DNA of 64,000 nucleotides from Accumulibacter sp. (lineage in GTDB: Bacteria > Pseudomonadota > Gammaproteobacteria > Burkholderiales > Rhodocyclaceae). Shown here one piece after another: positions 9,562 to 18,074 of the stretch. Every line of letters starts with the position of its first letter. Within the stretch, counting starts at the first letter, position 1. Position numbers and translations under genes: made by a program. The notes below the pieces were generated by a model that worked only from the letters and a program-made list of their open reading frames with translations, was not told the origin of the DNA and ran no database searches. The stretch lies in NCBI RefSeq assembly GCF_023806625.1, contig NZ_JAMTDX010000041.1:43323-107322 (forward strand), in the 5' to 3' direction.

Positions 9562-10928
9562 TCTTCGATGCCCAGGCGTTCGATGCGATAGCGCAGCGAA
9601 CGGAAGCTCACGCCGAGGAGCCTCGCCGCGGCCGTGCGGTTGAAGGAGGTCTTCGCCAGAGCATCGAGGATCGCCTGCCGTTCCAGGCGGTTCACGTATT
9701 CGTCGAGCGACTCCCCTTCGCGGCCGGCACTGTCGGCCGCGGCGATCGCCGGCGCCAGTTGCAGGTCGTCGACCTGGACCACCTCGCCGTTGCACAGGGC
9801 AGTGGCACGCTCGAGAATGTTCTCGAGTTCGCGGACGTTGCCCGGAAAGCTGTAAGCCGTGAGGGCCGCCATCGCTTTCGGATCGAGTCTCGGTGTCCGG
9901 GCGCCGCAGATTCGGGCCAGCAGAGCTTCGACAAGCGCTTCGACGTCCTCGTTGCGTTCGCGAAGCGGTGGCATGCGCAGTTCGATGACGTTGACCCGGT
10001 AATAGAGATCCTGACGAAAGCTGCCGGCGTCGACGCGATCCTTGAGCTGGTGATGCGTCGCCGAGATGATCCGCACGTCGACGGCTTCCTCACTGGTGCT
10101 GCCGACCTTGCGCACCTTCTTTTCCTGAATCGCCCGCAGGAGCTTGACCTGCATGCCGAGCGGCAGGTCAGCCACCTCATCGAGGAACAGCGTTCCGCCG
10201 TGGGCCGCCTGAAAGAAGCCTTCACGATCGCTGTCGGCACCCGTGAATGCTCCCTTGCGGTAGCCGAAGAACTCGCTTTCCATCAGGTTGTCAGGGATCG
10301 CCCCGCAATTCACCGGCACGAAAGGGGCGGCGCATCGCGCGCTCTGGTTATGGATCAGGCGGGCAGCGAGTTCCTTGCCAGTCCCCGACTCGCCTGATAT
10401 GTAGATCGGCGCCTGGCTTCGGGCCAGCTTGTCGATCATCTGCCGGACCTGTTCAATGGCTGGCGAACTTCCGATCAGCCGGGTCGTGGAACCAGCGGGG
10501 GGCGCGCCGTCGGCTGTCCCGTTTCGCCGCGGCAGACTGAGTGCCGACTTGATCAGGCTGCGCAGCTGTTCGAGGGCGAGCGGTTTGGCGACGTAATCGA
10601 AGGCGCCGGCCTTGAGCGCAGCGACCGCATTCTGCATGTTGCCGAAGGCGGTGATCACGGCGACTGGTGTTTCCGGGTGGTGCTCGGCAATCAGGCGAAC
10701 GATCTCGAGACCGTCGCCGTCGGGGAGGCGCATGTCGGTCAGACAAAGCTGATAGCGCTGCTGGTCGAGCAACTGGCGGGCGCTCGCCACACTGGCGGCG
10801 CAGTCGGCCGACAAGCCCATTCGGGCCACCGTCAGATCGAGCAGTTCCCGGATGTCGGGTTCATCGTCAATCACCAGTACTCGAGCCAGCTCGCCCCTCG
10901 GCCGGCGTTCCGATCGGCCACTCAGCAT
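9558..10928 (-). CDS. pilR: sigma-54-dependent response regulator PilR
   Basis: This NtrC-family activator of type IV pilin transcription has 456 residues. The domains in order are a receiver (acceptor Asp in LTDMRLPDGDG near residue 62), a AAA+ sigma-54 interaction domain (Walker A GESGTGKE, the GAFTGA loop, and the Walker B region LFLDEVADLP), and a C-terminal Fis-type helix-turn-helix (NRTAAARLLGVSFRSLRYR). It overlaps the upstream kinase gene by 7 bases and ampD by 4, so the three are co-transcribed. The pilin promoter it would act on is not in this window. Confidence 0.93.
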   Translation of the reverse strand: MLSGRSERRPRGELARVLVIDDEPDIRELLDLTVARMGLSADCAASVASARQLLDQQRYQLCLTDMRLPDGDGLEIVRLIAEHHPETPVAVITAFGNMQNAVAALKAGAFDYVAKPLALEQLRSLIKSALSLPRRNGTADGAPPAGSTTRLIGSSPAIEQVRQMIDKLARSQAPIYISGESGTGKELAARLIHNQSARCAAPFVPVNCGAIPDNLMESEFFGYRKGAFTGADSDREGFFQAAHGGTLFLDEVADLPLGMQVKLLRAIQEKKVRKVGSTSEEAVDVRIISATHHQLKDRVDAGSFRQDLYYRVNVIELRMPPLRERNEDVEALVEALLARICGARTPRLDPKAMAALTAYSFPGNVRELENILERATALCNGEVVQVDDLQLAPAIAAADSAGREGESLDEYVNRLERQAILDALAKTSFNRTAAARLLGVSFRSLRYRIERLGIEE

Positions 10929-12514
10929 GTGGCGTTCCTCCCCAGAAGTCGAAAGTTTGCTCCCTTCTCCGACGCCAGCAGATCGAGTCGTGCGTCATTG
11001 GCGTCGCAGAGTTCGCGGGCGATGTAGAGCCCGAGACCGGTGCCCCGATGGTGGGTGGTGAAGAAGGGTTCGAAAATCTGCTCCCGGCGTTCCTCGCTCA
11101 CGCCCTCACCGTCGTCAAGGATGTGGATCTCGACCTGGTGTTCGGTGGGGGCATCGGCAATCAGCAGGCGCACGCTTCCTGGCAACCGCTGCGAGTGTCT
11201 GAGCGCATTGCTGAGAAGGTTCCAGAGAACCTGATAGAAATGCGCGCGATCGAAGCAGAGGTTTGCCGAACCCGAGATCTGCATATCGACGACCTCGCGC
11301 GGCAGCTGCTCGTTGATCAGGCATTGCTCGATATACGGCGGTACGATCTCGCGCAGGTCGATCGGTTCCCGATAGACCCGGTCCCGTCGGCCCAGCTCGA
11401 GAACGTCGCTGACGATGCGTTCGAGTCGCTGGGTGTTGTCGAGGACGATGCGCAGCAACCGCTCGTGCAATTCGCCGCGGCGCTCCTCGCGCATCAGCTC
11501 ACTGGCATAGCTGATCGCGGAGAGCGGATTGCGGATTTCGTGCGCGATGTTCGCCGTCAGGCGGCCGAGCGCAGCCAGCTTGATCTGTTGCGCCTGTTCA
11601 CGCAAGCGGCCAAGGTTTTCCAGAAAGACGAGCACGTCGCTTTCGCTGCTCGCGGTGCCGACGAAGCGTGCCTGCAACTGCGTGCCGTTCGTCGCCACCT
11701 CGACGAGGATCGTTTCGTCGCCCGAGTCGCCGCACCAGTTCGCAAATCCTCTGGCCAGATCGGGCGAGCACGTGTCAAGGACGGGATAGGACGCGCCATT
11801 CGATCCCAGAAGCTGCCTGGCTCGGGGATTGCTTTGCCGGACCCGTCCGTCCCTTCCGACGACGAGAACGCCATCCTGCATCTCCTCGATCACCCGCTGG
11901 CTGATCACCCTCTGGTTGTCGAGATCGACGCCGCGCCGGCGAGCCAGCGTTTCGTTGGCGATCACGCGTCGTGCGAGCAGGCGGGCGGAGACGGCGACGG
12001 CAAAGCAGCCGGTACTGAACAGGCCGGCCTGGACGAAAGCGGAGCCTTCGAAGCCGCCCTCGAGTGCCCGGTACAACTGCTCGACGAGGACGGCAACAGT
12101 GGCCGTCGCCGCGTAGAAGAGGACCAGTCTTCCCTGGCCGACCAGGCCGGCGCCAGCCAGAGTGACCAGCAGCATCGAGCCAAGCCCGCTGCTCAGCCCG
12201 CCGGTGATGCGAATCAGGACAGTGATGACCAGCACGTCGATCAGCACGCTGACTGTCAATTGGCGATGCGAATGCCGGCGGTAACGAAAGGCGACGATCA
12301 ACGACAGGACCGTTGCGGCGAGGTAGGAGCCTGGCAGAACGAGGGGCAGCAGGGCTGGGAATGCGTGGTGCACGGGAAGCGCCGGCGGATACAGCAGCAC
12401 GGCGCAGAGCAGCAGGCCGGCGACGACGCAACGGTAGATACAGAAGTAGCGCAACGACCTCCAGTGTGCCTCGGAGAAGTCCTCGGGGACCACGTCGTAG
12501 CCGGTCATCGGCAT
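10922..12514 (-). CDS. pilS: sensor histidine kinase PilS
   Basis: This membrane histidine kinase is the partner of PilR. It has six predicted transmembrane segments in the first about 190 residues, then a PAS-like region, a HisKA dimerisation domain with the phospho-accepting His in NIAHEIRNPLSA, and a C-terminal ATPase domain with the N box (LWNLLSNALRHS), DDGEGV and GTGLGLYIA. The start is set at the ATG 12514 (530 residues); a second ATG at 12508 is better spaced from GGGACGAG. The open frame runs 64 codons further upstream, but that part is low-complexity and unlike the family. Confidence 0.92.
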   Translation of the reverse strand: MPMTGYDVVPEDFSEAHWRSLRYFCIYRCVVAGLLLCAVLLYPPALPVHHAFPALLPLVLPGSYLAATVLSLIVAFRYRRHSHRQLTVSVLIDVLVITVLIRITGGLSSGLGSMLLVTLAGAGLVGQGRLVLFYAATATVAVLVEQLYRALEGGFEGSAFVQAGLFSTGCFAVAVSARLLARRVIANETLARRRGVDLDNQRVISQRVIEEMQDGVLVVGRDGRVRQSNPRARQLLGSNGASYPVLDTCSPDLARGFANWCGDSGDETILVEVATNGTQLQARFVGTASSESDVLVFLENLGRLREQAQQIKLAALGRLTANIAHEIRNPLSAISYASELMREERRGELHERLLRIVLDNTQRLERIVSDVLELGRRDRVYREPIDLREIVPPYIEQCLINEQLPREVVDMQISGSANLCFDRAHFYQVLWNLLSNALRHSQRLPGSVRLLIADAPTEHQVEIHILDDGEGVSEERREQIFEPFFTTHHRGTGLGLYIARELCDANDARLDLLASEKGANFRLLGRNATC

Positions 12515-12876
12515 GACTCGTCCCGGACGGCTCTCGTCTTGCTCAGCGCGCTGGTGCCACGCCGCAGCCTGCGCACCGCCGAGCGGCGAATCCGGAGACA
12601 CCCGCTCGTCATGGCCAGGGCGTCTGCGCACCTGGCAGGGTTTCCCACCTGCCGCAGCTGGCGACGCAGCACCGGTGCCGTCCGGTCGGGGGCTGCACGC
12701 GCGCACGGCCGGTTGCCGGGGTGGCCGGGTCGCCGTGCCGGCGTCTCACCACCTCGGCCATCCTCGCGACCGGCTCGTCGTCGCAAGTTCGTCCCGTGGG
12801 CGGAGGGGGGCGGCAGACCTTCGCTGTCCTGGCGCCGGCCGGCATGTTCCGTACTCTGCTGATTCTGTGTGCGCGA
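12515..12876. other. intergenic region upstream of pilS
   Basis: This 362-base stretch holds open frames on both strands, but their translations are low-complexity and unlike any family I know. It probably contains the pilS leader or promoter; I see no convincing -10/-35 pair or operator. Confidence 0.4.
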
Positions 12877-13110
12877 TCAGCCGTTGCCGGAACGGCTCTC
12901 GTGCAGGTGAGCCCGGCAGCAGTAATAGCGATCGTCGGCCATGATGCTCTCGCTGAGCGGCAGATTGACGCCGCAGCGCGCGCACGGCACCATGCGCTCC
13001 GGCCCGGCGTCAGGCGGTCGACGGTGGCCTTGCTGCCCGTTTGCCCGAGACCTCTGCCAGGTCCACCAGAAGAAGAGCACCAGCCCGATGAGTACGAGGT
13101 ATTTGGCCAT
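12877..13110 (-). CDS. PP0621-family small membrane-anchored protein with two Cys pairs
   Basis: This 77-residue protein starts with a transmembrane helix (MAKYLVLIGLVLFFWW) and a basic stretch. A small C-terminal domain follows with CARCG and YYCCRAH motifs that look like a treble-clef-type metal site. Length, motifs and location beside pilS match the conserved PP0621 family, whose function is not established. An AGGA sequence lies upstream of the ATG. The frame is open for another 48 codons upstream, but that sequence is not protein-like. Confidence 0.8.
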   Translation of the reverse strand: MAKYLVLIGLVLFFWWTWQRSRANGQQGHRRPPDAGPERMVPCARCGVNLPLSESIMADDRYYCCRAHLHESRSGNG

Positions 13111-13281
13111 TTGCCGAGAAATCCTGCTGTTCTCCGAGCATCGCGGAAGCACCGGCCGACCAGCGAGGATCCGGAGCGGCAAACGAACGCGCGGACTGCG
13201 CGCGACGGCTGGCCAACGAAAACGCGGGCTGCCAGACGGACAACCGATGGCCAACTCGGGCCGTCGCCGTACGACAACGGC

Positions 13282-13358
<77 letters not shown>

Positions 13359-13376
13359 ACCGAAGACGCGCAGACG

Positions 13377-14345
13377 CTAATGGGTTCTGGCGACTGCGAA
13401 CGCACACAATTCTAGCAGCGAATCCCGGTACTGAGAAGCGGGAACGTCCTCGATCGCTGCTGCCGCACACTCCGCTTCGAGCGTCGCTTTCTGTCTCGCG
13501 TAGTCCAGCGCGCCGGTCGCCCGAATCGCCGCGAGGACCAGCGGCAGGTCGTCGCGCCCGCCGTGCTCGATCGCCCGTCGGACGCTGGCCGCCTGTTCGC
13601 TCGAGCCGTTCTGGAGAACGAAGATCAGTGGAAGAGTCGGTTTGCCTTCGGCGAGGTCGTCGCCGAGATGCTTGCCCGTTTCGACCTCGGCACCCGAATA
13701 GTCGAGCACGTCGTCGATCAGCTGGAAGGCGGTGCCCAGATGCGCGCCATAAGTGGCCAGAGCCTGTTCGACGATCGGGCCGGCGCCGCCGATGATCGCT
13801 CCGAGCTGGGCCGCCGCTTCGAAGAGCTTGGCGGTCTTGTAGCGAATCACCTGCAGGTACCCCTGCTCATCGACGTCCGCGTTGTGGCAGTTCATCAGCT
13901 GCAGGACTTCGCCTTCGGCGATGACGTTCGTTGCGTCGGAAAGGACCTGCATGACACGCATGTCGTTGACCCCGACCATCATCTGGAAGGCTCGCGAATA
14001 GAGAAAGTCTCCGACGAGCACGCTGGCCGCATTGCCGAACATCGCATTCGCCGTTTCTCGGCCGCGCCGCAAGTCCGAGTCATCGACGACGTCGTCGTGC
14101 AGCAGGGTCGCGGTGTGGATGAACTCGATCACCGCGGCGAGTTCGTGGTGATGCCTTCCGCGATAACCGAGTGCGCCGGCCGCGAGCAGAACGAGGGCCG
14201 GGCGCAGTCTCTTCCCGCCGCTCTGGACGATGTATTCTGCGACCTGCCGAACGAGCACGACTTCGGAATGCAGGCTGCGACGGATGACTGCGTCGACCGC
14301 CTGCATGTCGGACTCGATCAGCTTGTAGAACTGCTGCTTTCTCAC
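13377..14345 (-). CDS. ispB: polyprenyl (octaprenyl) diphosphate synthase
   Basis: It makes the long isoprenoid side chain of ubiquinone from farnesyl diphosphate and isopentenyl diphosphate. The 322-residue protein has both aspartate-rich magnesium motifs: LLHDDVVDDSDLRRG near residue 85 and LIDDVLDYSG near residue 213. Family and length fit IspB; chain length (octaprenyl) is inferred from the betaproteobacterial setting. A strong promoter lies 30-60 bases upstream. The usual rplU-rpmA genes are not found divergently here; mnmD is there instead. Confidence 0.93.
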   Translation of the reverse strand: MRKQQFYKLIESDMQAVDAVIRRSLHSEVVLVRQVAEYIVQSGGKRLRPALVLLAAGALGYRGRHHHELAAVIEFIHTATLLHDDVVDDSDLRRGRETANAMFGNAASVLVGDFLYSRAFQMMVGVNDMRVMQVLSDATNVIAEGEVLQLMNCHNADVDEQGYLQVIRYKTAKLFEAAAQLGAIIGGAGPIVEQALATYGAHLGTAFQLIDDVLDYSGAEVETGKHLGDDLAEGKPTLPLIFVLQNGSSEQAASVRRAIEHGGRDDLPLVLAAIRATGALDYARQKATLEAECAAAAIEDVPASQYRDSLLELCAFAVARTH

Positions 14346-14377
14346 TGTGCGGGCACTCAGGGTGCAAAAACTCCGGG

Positions 14378-14406
14378 ATTCTAGGCGGCTGCTCTGTCGA
14401 CGTCAA
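14378..14406 (-). promoter_or_regulatory. sigma-70 promoter of ispB
   Basis: On the minus strand TTGACG (14401-14406) is followed after exactly 17 bases by TAGAAT (14378-14383). The start codon of ispB is about 33 bases further on. Confidence 0.7.
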
Positions 14407-14573
14407 GCAAGCTCCGGCGCATGCCGAAGCGCCCGAGGCGGCCTCTCCAGGGCCTGGCGAACAGAGGAAAAGTCGCGATTTTTCATTGGCTTGATTGAGG
14501 GCGGCAGGGCTGGCGGAGAGAGTCGGCGGACTCCCCAGGACGACTCTGGCCGAGCGGCCACCCCCGGAAACCG

Positions 14574-15269
14574 GTGACCATGATCGAGTCTGGCCCATTC
14601 GAGAGACAGGTTGTCCCTACCGCCGATGGCTCACTTTCGGTATATGCACCCGCGTTTGGTGAGGCCTACCATTCTCTGAACGGCGCGCTTCGCGAGTCCG
14701 AGCACGTGTACATTCGCCACGGCTACGACCAACTGGCGGCCTGCCGCGAGAGGCTCGCCATTCTCGAAGTCGGTTTCGGCACGGGGCTCAACGCGTTACT
14801 GACTTGGGAGCGGCGCCTACGGAGCGCGATCGCCGTCGACTATACGGCGATCGAGGCGTATCCACTGCCTATCGATCTCGCTCTTGGCCTCGACTACGGA
14901 CGCGGCCTGCATCGGGCCGGGGCCGAAGACGCGTTTACGGCGATGCATCGCTGTCCGTGGAACCAGCCGCACCGTCTGGACGGTCGCTTCACGCTGCTCA
15001 AGCGCCTGGCCAGGCTCGAAGATTTCGAGCCACGGCTCGATTCATGCGACCTCGTCTATTACGATGCCTTCTCGCCGAACGTTCAACCCGAATTGTGGAC
15101 TGCGGCAATCTTCGAACGACTTCGGGCAGGCATGCGCCCTGGGGCCCTGCTGGTGACGTACTGCGCGAAGGGCGAGGTCAGGCGCACCTTGCGGGCTGTC
15201 GGGTTCATCGTCGAAGGTCTGCCGGGCCCCCCAGGGAAGCGCGAGATGACCCGGGCAAGGCGGCCCTGA
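14574..15269 (+). CDS. mnmD: tRNA (5-methylaminomethyl-2-thiouridine)(34) methyltransferase MnmD
   Basis: This SAM-dependent methyltransferase finishes the mnm5s2U34 modification of tRNA wobble uridine. The 231-residue protein corresponds to the methyltransferase half of MnmC. It has the SAM-binding loop EVGFGTGLNA and the YDAFSPNVQPELW active-site region of the family. No FAD oxidoreductase half is fused or adjacent, so it is a stand-alone MnmD. The start may be the GTG at 14574 or the ATG at 14580. Confidence 0.88.
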   Translation: MTMIESGPFERQVVPTADGSLSVYAPAFGEAYHSLNGALRESEHVYIRHGYDQLAACRERLAILEVGFGTGLNALLTWERRLRSAIAVDYTAIEAYPLPIDLALGLDYGRGLHRAGAEDAFTAMHRCPWNQPHRLDGRFTLLKRLARLEDFEPRLDSCDLVYYDAFSPNVQPELWTAAIFERLRAGMRPGALLVTYCAKGEVRRTLRAVGFIVEGLPGPPGKREMTRARRP

Positions 15270-15408
15270 GCAGAAGGCCAACGGCGTCTCACGGTTGCCC
15301 AGGGCCCGTCTGGACAGGAGGCAATGCGCTGGTCGAGGCAAGGTTCGTCGGCAGTGTTGCCCGCCGCTCGGCAGAGGGGCTTTGCCGAGGTGGTTCGTTT
15401 CTTCGTCT

Positions 15409-16356
15409 TCAGTCCTGAGCCGCGTGCCGTTCCCGCCACTCCCGAACGGCGAGCAACGCGAGCGGCAGTGAGGGCAGGACGTGCACGTTGTCAACCTTGC
15501 TCGCCCAGCGGCTGCCGGCACCGCCGATCCAGAGCTCGACCTGCGGCGGTAGAAGATCCCTCAGGCAGCGGATCAGCGCGGCGATCCTTCGTCCGGGAAA
15601 GGCCAGCGAGAACGAAAGGGCCACGGCGTCGGCATGGTGCGCGAGGGCGGCCATCCGGATGTCGACGAGAGGTGTCTCTGCGCCCAGGGGAACGCACGGG
15701 ACGCCGTCGAGAGTGAGTAGAGCCTCGACCATCAGCAGACCGAGGAGGTGGGGTTCGTCGGGGACCGTCGTCAGCAGCACCCGCGGCCGATTGACCGCGG
15801 CGGGCAGGCTGGCGATCGCCTGCCGCAGCAGCCCTTTCATCTCCTCCGTATAGAGGTGTTCCTCGAAGACCTTGAGCTCCCCGTTTGTCCACGCCTCGCC
15901 GACGGCCTGATTGAGCGGTGCCGCGACCTCGATGACGAAACGCTCGATGCCCAGGCGCATCAGCGATTGCCTGAGAATCTGGCGCAGCCCCGGCAGGTCG
16001 TGGTTCCTGATCTGGCGGATGACCTGTTCAGCAACGTCGTCGCCCTCGTCGATGCCGGCGGGTGTTTCGGGCCGGCGCCCGTCGCTCAGCCTGTCGAGTT
16101 CCTCCTCGCTTGCCGCCAGCAGCTTGCCGGGGCGATGGCCACAGTCGATCAGGCGCTTGAGCAGACGCAGGCGGTCGACCTGTTCTGCCGGGTACCAGCG
16201 TTCGCCCCTGCCGTCGCGTTCGGGTTTCGGGAATCCGTAGCGACGCTCCCAGACGCGCAGCGTGTCTTTTCCGAGACCCGTCTCACGCTCCACTGCGCTG
16301 ATGCTCATGGCCGGCTGAGGACTCAGTTTGTCCTGGACAAAATCGTATATAGACAT
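15409..16356 (-). CDS. MerR-family, B12-binding light-sensing repressor (CarH/LitR type)
   Basis: This 315-residue protein has an N-terminal MerR winged-helix domain (about 17-85, with DTLRVWERRYGFP). A four-helix cobalamin cap domain follows, then a C-terminal Rossmann cobalamin domain. In the cap, Trp156 is followed nine residues later by Glu166-His167, the W-x9-E-H signature of adenosylcobalamin photoreceptors of the CarH family. In the Rossmann domain EPHLLG supplies the lower-ligand His203 of the H-x2-G motif. In known members dark tetramers bind operators and light releases them. The ATG at 16356 is chosen over the in-frame TTG at 16362 because GGAGGG lies 6 bases upstream. It is divergent from a stress operon and flanked by two palindromes. 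Confidence 0.92.
   Translation of the reverse strand: MSIYDFVQDKLSPQPAMSISAVERETGLGKDTLRVWERRYGFPKPERDGRGERWYPAEQVDRLRLLKRLIDCGHRPGKLLAASEEELDRLSDGRRPETPAGIDEGDDVAEQVIRQIRNHDLPGLRQILRQSLMRLGIERFVIEVAAPLNQAVGEAWTNGELKVFEEHLYTEEMKGLLRQAIASLPAAVNRPRVLLTTVPDEPHLLGLLMVEALLTLDGVPCVPLGAETPLVDIRMAALAHHADAVALSFSLAFPGRRIAALIRCLRDLLPPQVELWIGGAGSRWASKVDNVHVLPSLPLALLAVREWRERHAAQD
16328..16340. promoter_or_regulatory. palindromic operator, copy 1 (TTGTCCTGGACAA)
   Basis: This is a perfect 13-base palindrome about an odd centre (TTGTCC-T-GGACAA), extended by one matching pair on each side. It lies just inside the 5' end of the regulator gene, about 60 bases upstream of the inferred start of the divergent operon. 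It is the same sequence as copy 2 at 16403 apart from the central base. Confidence 0.7.
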
Positions 16357-16385
16357 TGACAACCCTCCAAAGTCAGGCCTATACT
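16356..16385 (+). promoter_or_regulatory. sigma-70 promoter of the gpx-folE2 operon
   Basis: A consensus TTGACA (16356-16361) is followed after 18 bases by TATACT (16380-16385). Transcription would start near 16392, so the palindrome at 16403-16415 lies just downstream of the start, a position suited to repression. The -10 overlaps that of the divergent promoter. Confidence 0.65.
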
Positions 16386-16409
16386 AGCCAAGAATCTGGT
16401 AATTGTCCA
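16381..16409 (-). promoter_or_regulatory. promoter of the B12/MerR regulator gene
   Basis: On the minus strand TGGACA (16404-16409) is followed after 17 bases by TAGTAT (16381-16386). The -35 is part of the palindrome at 16403-16415, so binding there should block the regulator's own transcription. Confidence 0.6.
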
Positions 16410-16415
16410 GGACAA
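16403..16415. promoter_or_regulatory. palindromic operator, copy 2 (TTGTCCAGGACAA)
   Basis: This is a perfect palindrome TTGTCC-A-GGACAA whose centre is 75 bases from that of copy 1. It covers the -35 of the leftward promoter and the start region of the rightward one. It is the best candidate binding site of the CarH/LitR-type regulator. Confidence 0.75.
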
Positions 16416-16427
16416 CTTGGGGTCCAA

Positions 16428-17207
16428 ATGAAGCAGTCGAGCTGGTCGAAAGCTTTCCGGAGGAGGTGCCTGACCTCTTGTGCCAGGGTGGCGGCACTGG
16501 CCGCTGGCCGACGGCACCTTGCGTTGTCACCCGATTCTCGCAGAGCAGGCGCCCGGGCTCTTCCTGCTCCTGACGAAGTCGTCCTCGCTGAGCGCGGCTG
16601 GACGAAGCGGCCGGTGTCAGGCGGGAGCCCGGGGGCGGTCGACGGGTTGCGCTGGGTGCCAGCGCTGCCAGCCGCACTCGTGTCGGCCGGACTGCTCGTG
16701 TCCGCACCCTCGCTGGCCAGCGAGCCCTGCCCGAAGCTCCTCGACTACCGCTTTTCGTCCCTGATCGGAAAGCAGACCGAGTCGCTCTGCCAATGGCGCG
16801 GCAAGGTACTCCTGGTGGTCAATACGGCGAGCTACTGTGGCAACACCTCGCAGTACGACGGCCTCGAAAAGCTCTACGAGCGTCTCCGCGAGAGGGGACT
16901 GGTCGTCGTCGGTTTCCCGTCCAACGACTTCGGCGATCAGGAGCCGGGGACCAATCAGGAGATCGCCGAGTTCTGTCGCCTCACCTACGGGGTGAAGTTT
17001 CCGATGTTCGCCAAGACGTCGGTCGTCGGGCAGGCGGCCAATCCACTTTACGTCGAACTGGCCCGGGTGACCGGCCAGACGCCGCAGTGGAACTTTCACA
17101 AATATCTGATCGATCGCAGCGGCCAGCGTGTGCTCAGTTTCAGCAGCCGCGTCAAGCCCGACGACAAGTCGCTGCTCGGTCACATCGACGAGTTCCTCGG
17201 CCGGTAG
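16428..17207 (+). CDS. glutathione peroxidase-like peroxiredoxin, exported
   Basis: It reduces peroxides with thiol donors. The thioredoxin-fold domain (about the last 160 residues) has the peroxidatic Cys in ASYCGNT, the NDFGDQEPG loop with the catalytic Gln, and the WNFHKYLIDRSG motif. The mature domain is preceded by a signal-like segment (ALVSAGLLVSAPSLAS). The first ATG after the promoter (16428, after GGGG) gives 259 residues, with about 80 unusual residues before the signal. A start at TTG 16647 or GTG 16656 would give a normal exported protein, so the true start is uncertain. It is the first gene of the light/B12-regulated operon. Confidence 0.82.
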   Translation: MKQSSWSKAFRRRCLTSCARVAALAAGRRHLALSPDSRRAGARALPAPDEVVLAERGWTKRPVSGGSPGAVDGLRWVPALPAALVSAGLLVSAPSLASEPCPKLLDYRFSSLIGKQTESLCQWRGKVLLVVNTASYCGNTSQYDGLEKLYERLRERGLVVVGFPSNDFGDQEPGTNQEIAEFCRLTYGVKFPMFAKTSVVGQAANPLYVELARVTGQTPQWNFHKYLIDRSGQRVLSFSSRVKPDDKSLLGHIDEFLGR

Positions 17208-17261
17208 CCGGAGTTCCCGCCGTTTGCCTCGTGACCACTTGAACATTCTGGAGATTGCTCA

Positions 17262-18074
17262 ATGAACGCACCCGATGTCTTTTTCCTCCCGGACATCCAG
17301 GCAAGCGCCGACTCCCGGCAACTGGCCATTCATCAGGTCGGCGTCCGGGGCCTGCGCTACCCGCTTGCCGTGCTCGATGCCTCAGGGCGTGTCCAGCACA
17401 CGGTCGCGTGCCTGTCGATGTCCGTCGCTCTGCCACCCGAGGTGAAGGGCACGCACATGTCGCGATTCGTCGAACTCATCGAAGGACAGCGGGCTCCACT
17501 GGACCTTGCGCGCCTGAGGCGCCTGTTCGACGACATGCTGCTGCGGCTCGATGCCGAGGCTGGGGAGATCGAACTGGTCTTCCCCTATTTCATCAGGAAG
17601 ACCGCTCCGGTTTCGGGCGTCGAGAGCCTGCTCGATTACGACGTCCGTCTGCGGGTAGGCAGAGCAGAAGGACAGGCCGTGATCCAGACTCTCGAAGTCG
17701 TTGCTCCGGTGACCAGCCTTTGTCCCTGTTCGAAGGAGATCAGCGAGTACGGTGCGCACAATCAGCGCTCGCAGATCACGATCTCGGCGGAGTTGCGCGG
17801 CGAGATGAGTCCCGAAGAACTCGTCTGTCTGGCCGAAGAGGAGGCCTCGTGCGAGCTGTTCGGTTTGCTCAAGCGTCCCGACGAGAAATGGGTTACCGAG
17901 CGCGCCTACGACAACCCCAAGTTCGTCGAGGACCTCGTTCGCGACATCGCCCTGCGCCTGCTCGGCGAGCCGAGGATCGCGCGCTGGAAGGTCAGTTCGG
18001 AGAACTTCGAGTCGATTCACAACCACTCGGCCTACGCCGAGATCACCGGCGAGAATCGCCTCGGAGACGAGTGA
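17262..18074 (+). CDS. folE2: GTP cyclohydrolase I type 2 (FolE2)
   Basis: It converts GTP to dihydroneopterin triphosphate, the first step of folate synthesis, without the zinc dependence of FolE. The 270-residue length and the SLCPCSKEISEYGAHNQRS active-site segment are those of the FolE2 family. It overlaps the next gene by one base (TGATG) and follows gpx by 54 bases. In a photooxidative-stress operon its role may be a metal-sparing supply of folate, for example for photolyase antenna cofactor; that is inference, and no photolyase gene is present in this window. Confidence 0.94.
   Translation: MNAPDVFFLPDIQASADSRQLAIHQVGVRGLRYPLAVLDASGRVQHTVACLSMSVALPPEVKGTHMSRFVELIEGQRAPLDLARLRRLFDDMLLRLDAEAGEIELVFPYFIRKTAPVSGVESLLDYDVRLRVGRAEGQAVIQTLEVVAPVTSLCPCSKEISEYGAHNQRSQITISAELRGEMSPEELVCLAEEEASCELFGLLKRPDEKWVTERAYDNPKFVEDLVRDIALRLLGEPRIARWKVSSENFESIHNHSAYAEITGENRLGDE

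Noticed and set aside
12513-12944. 143-codon plus-strand frame between pilS and the PP0621 gene
   Set aside because: It has no ribosome-binding site and a low-complexity translation, and it overlaps the PP0621 coding region on the other strand.
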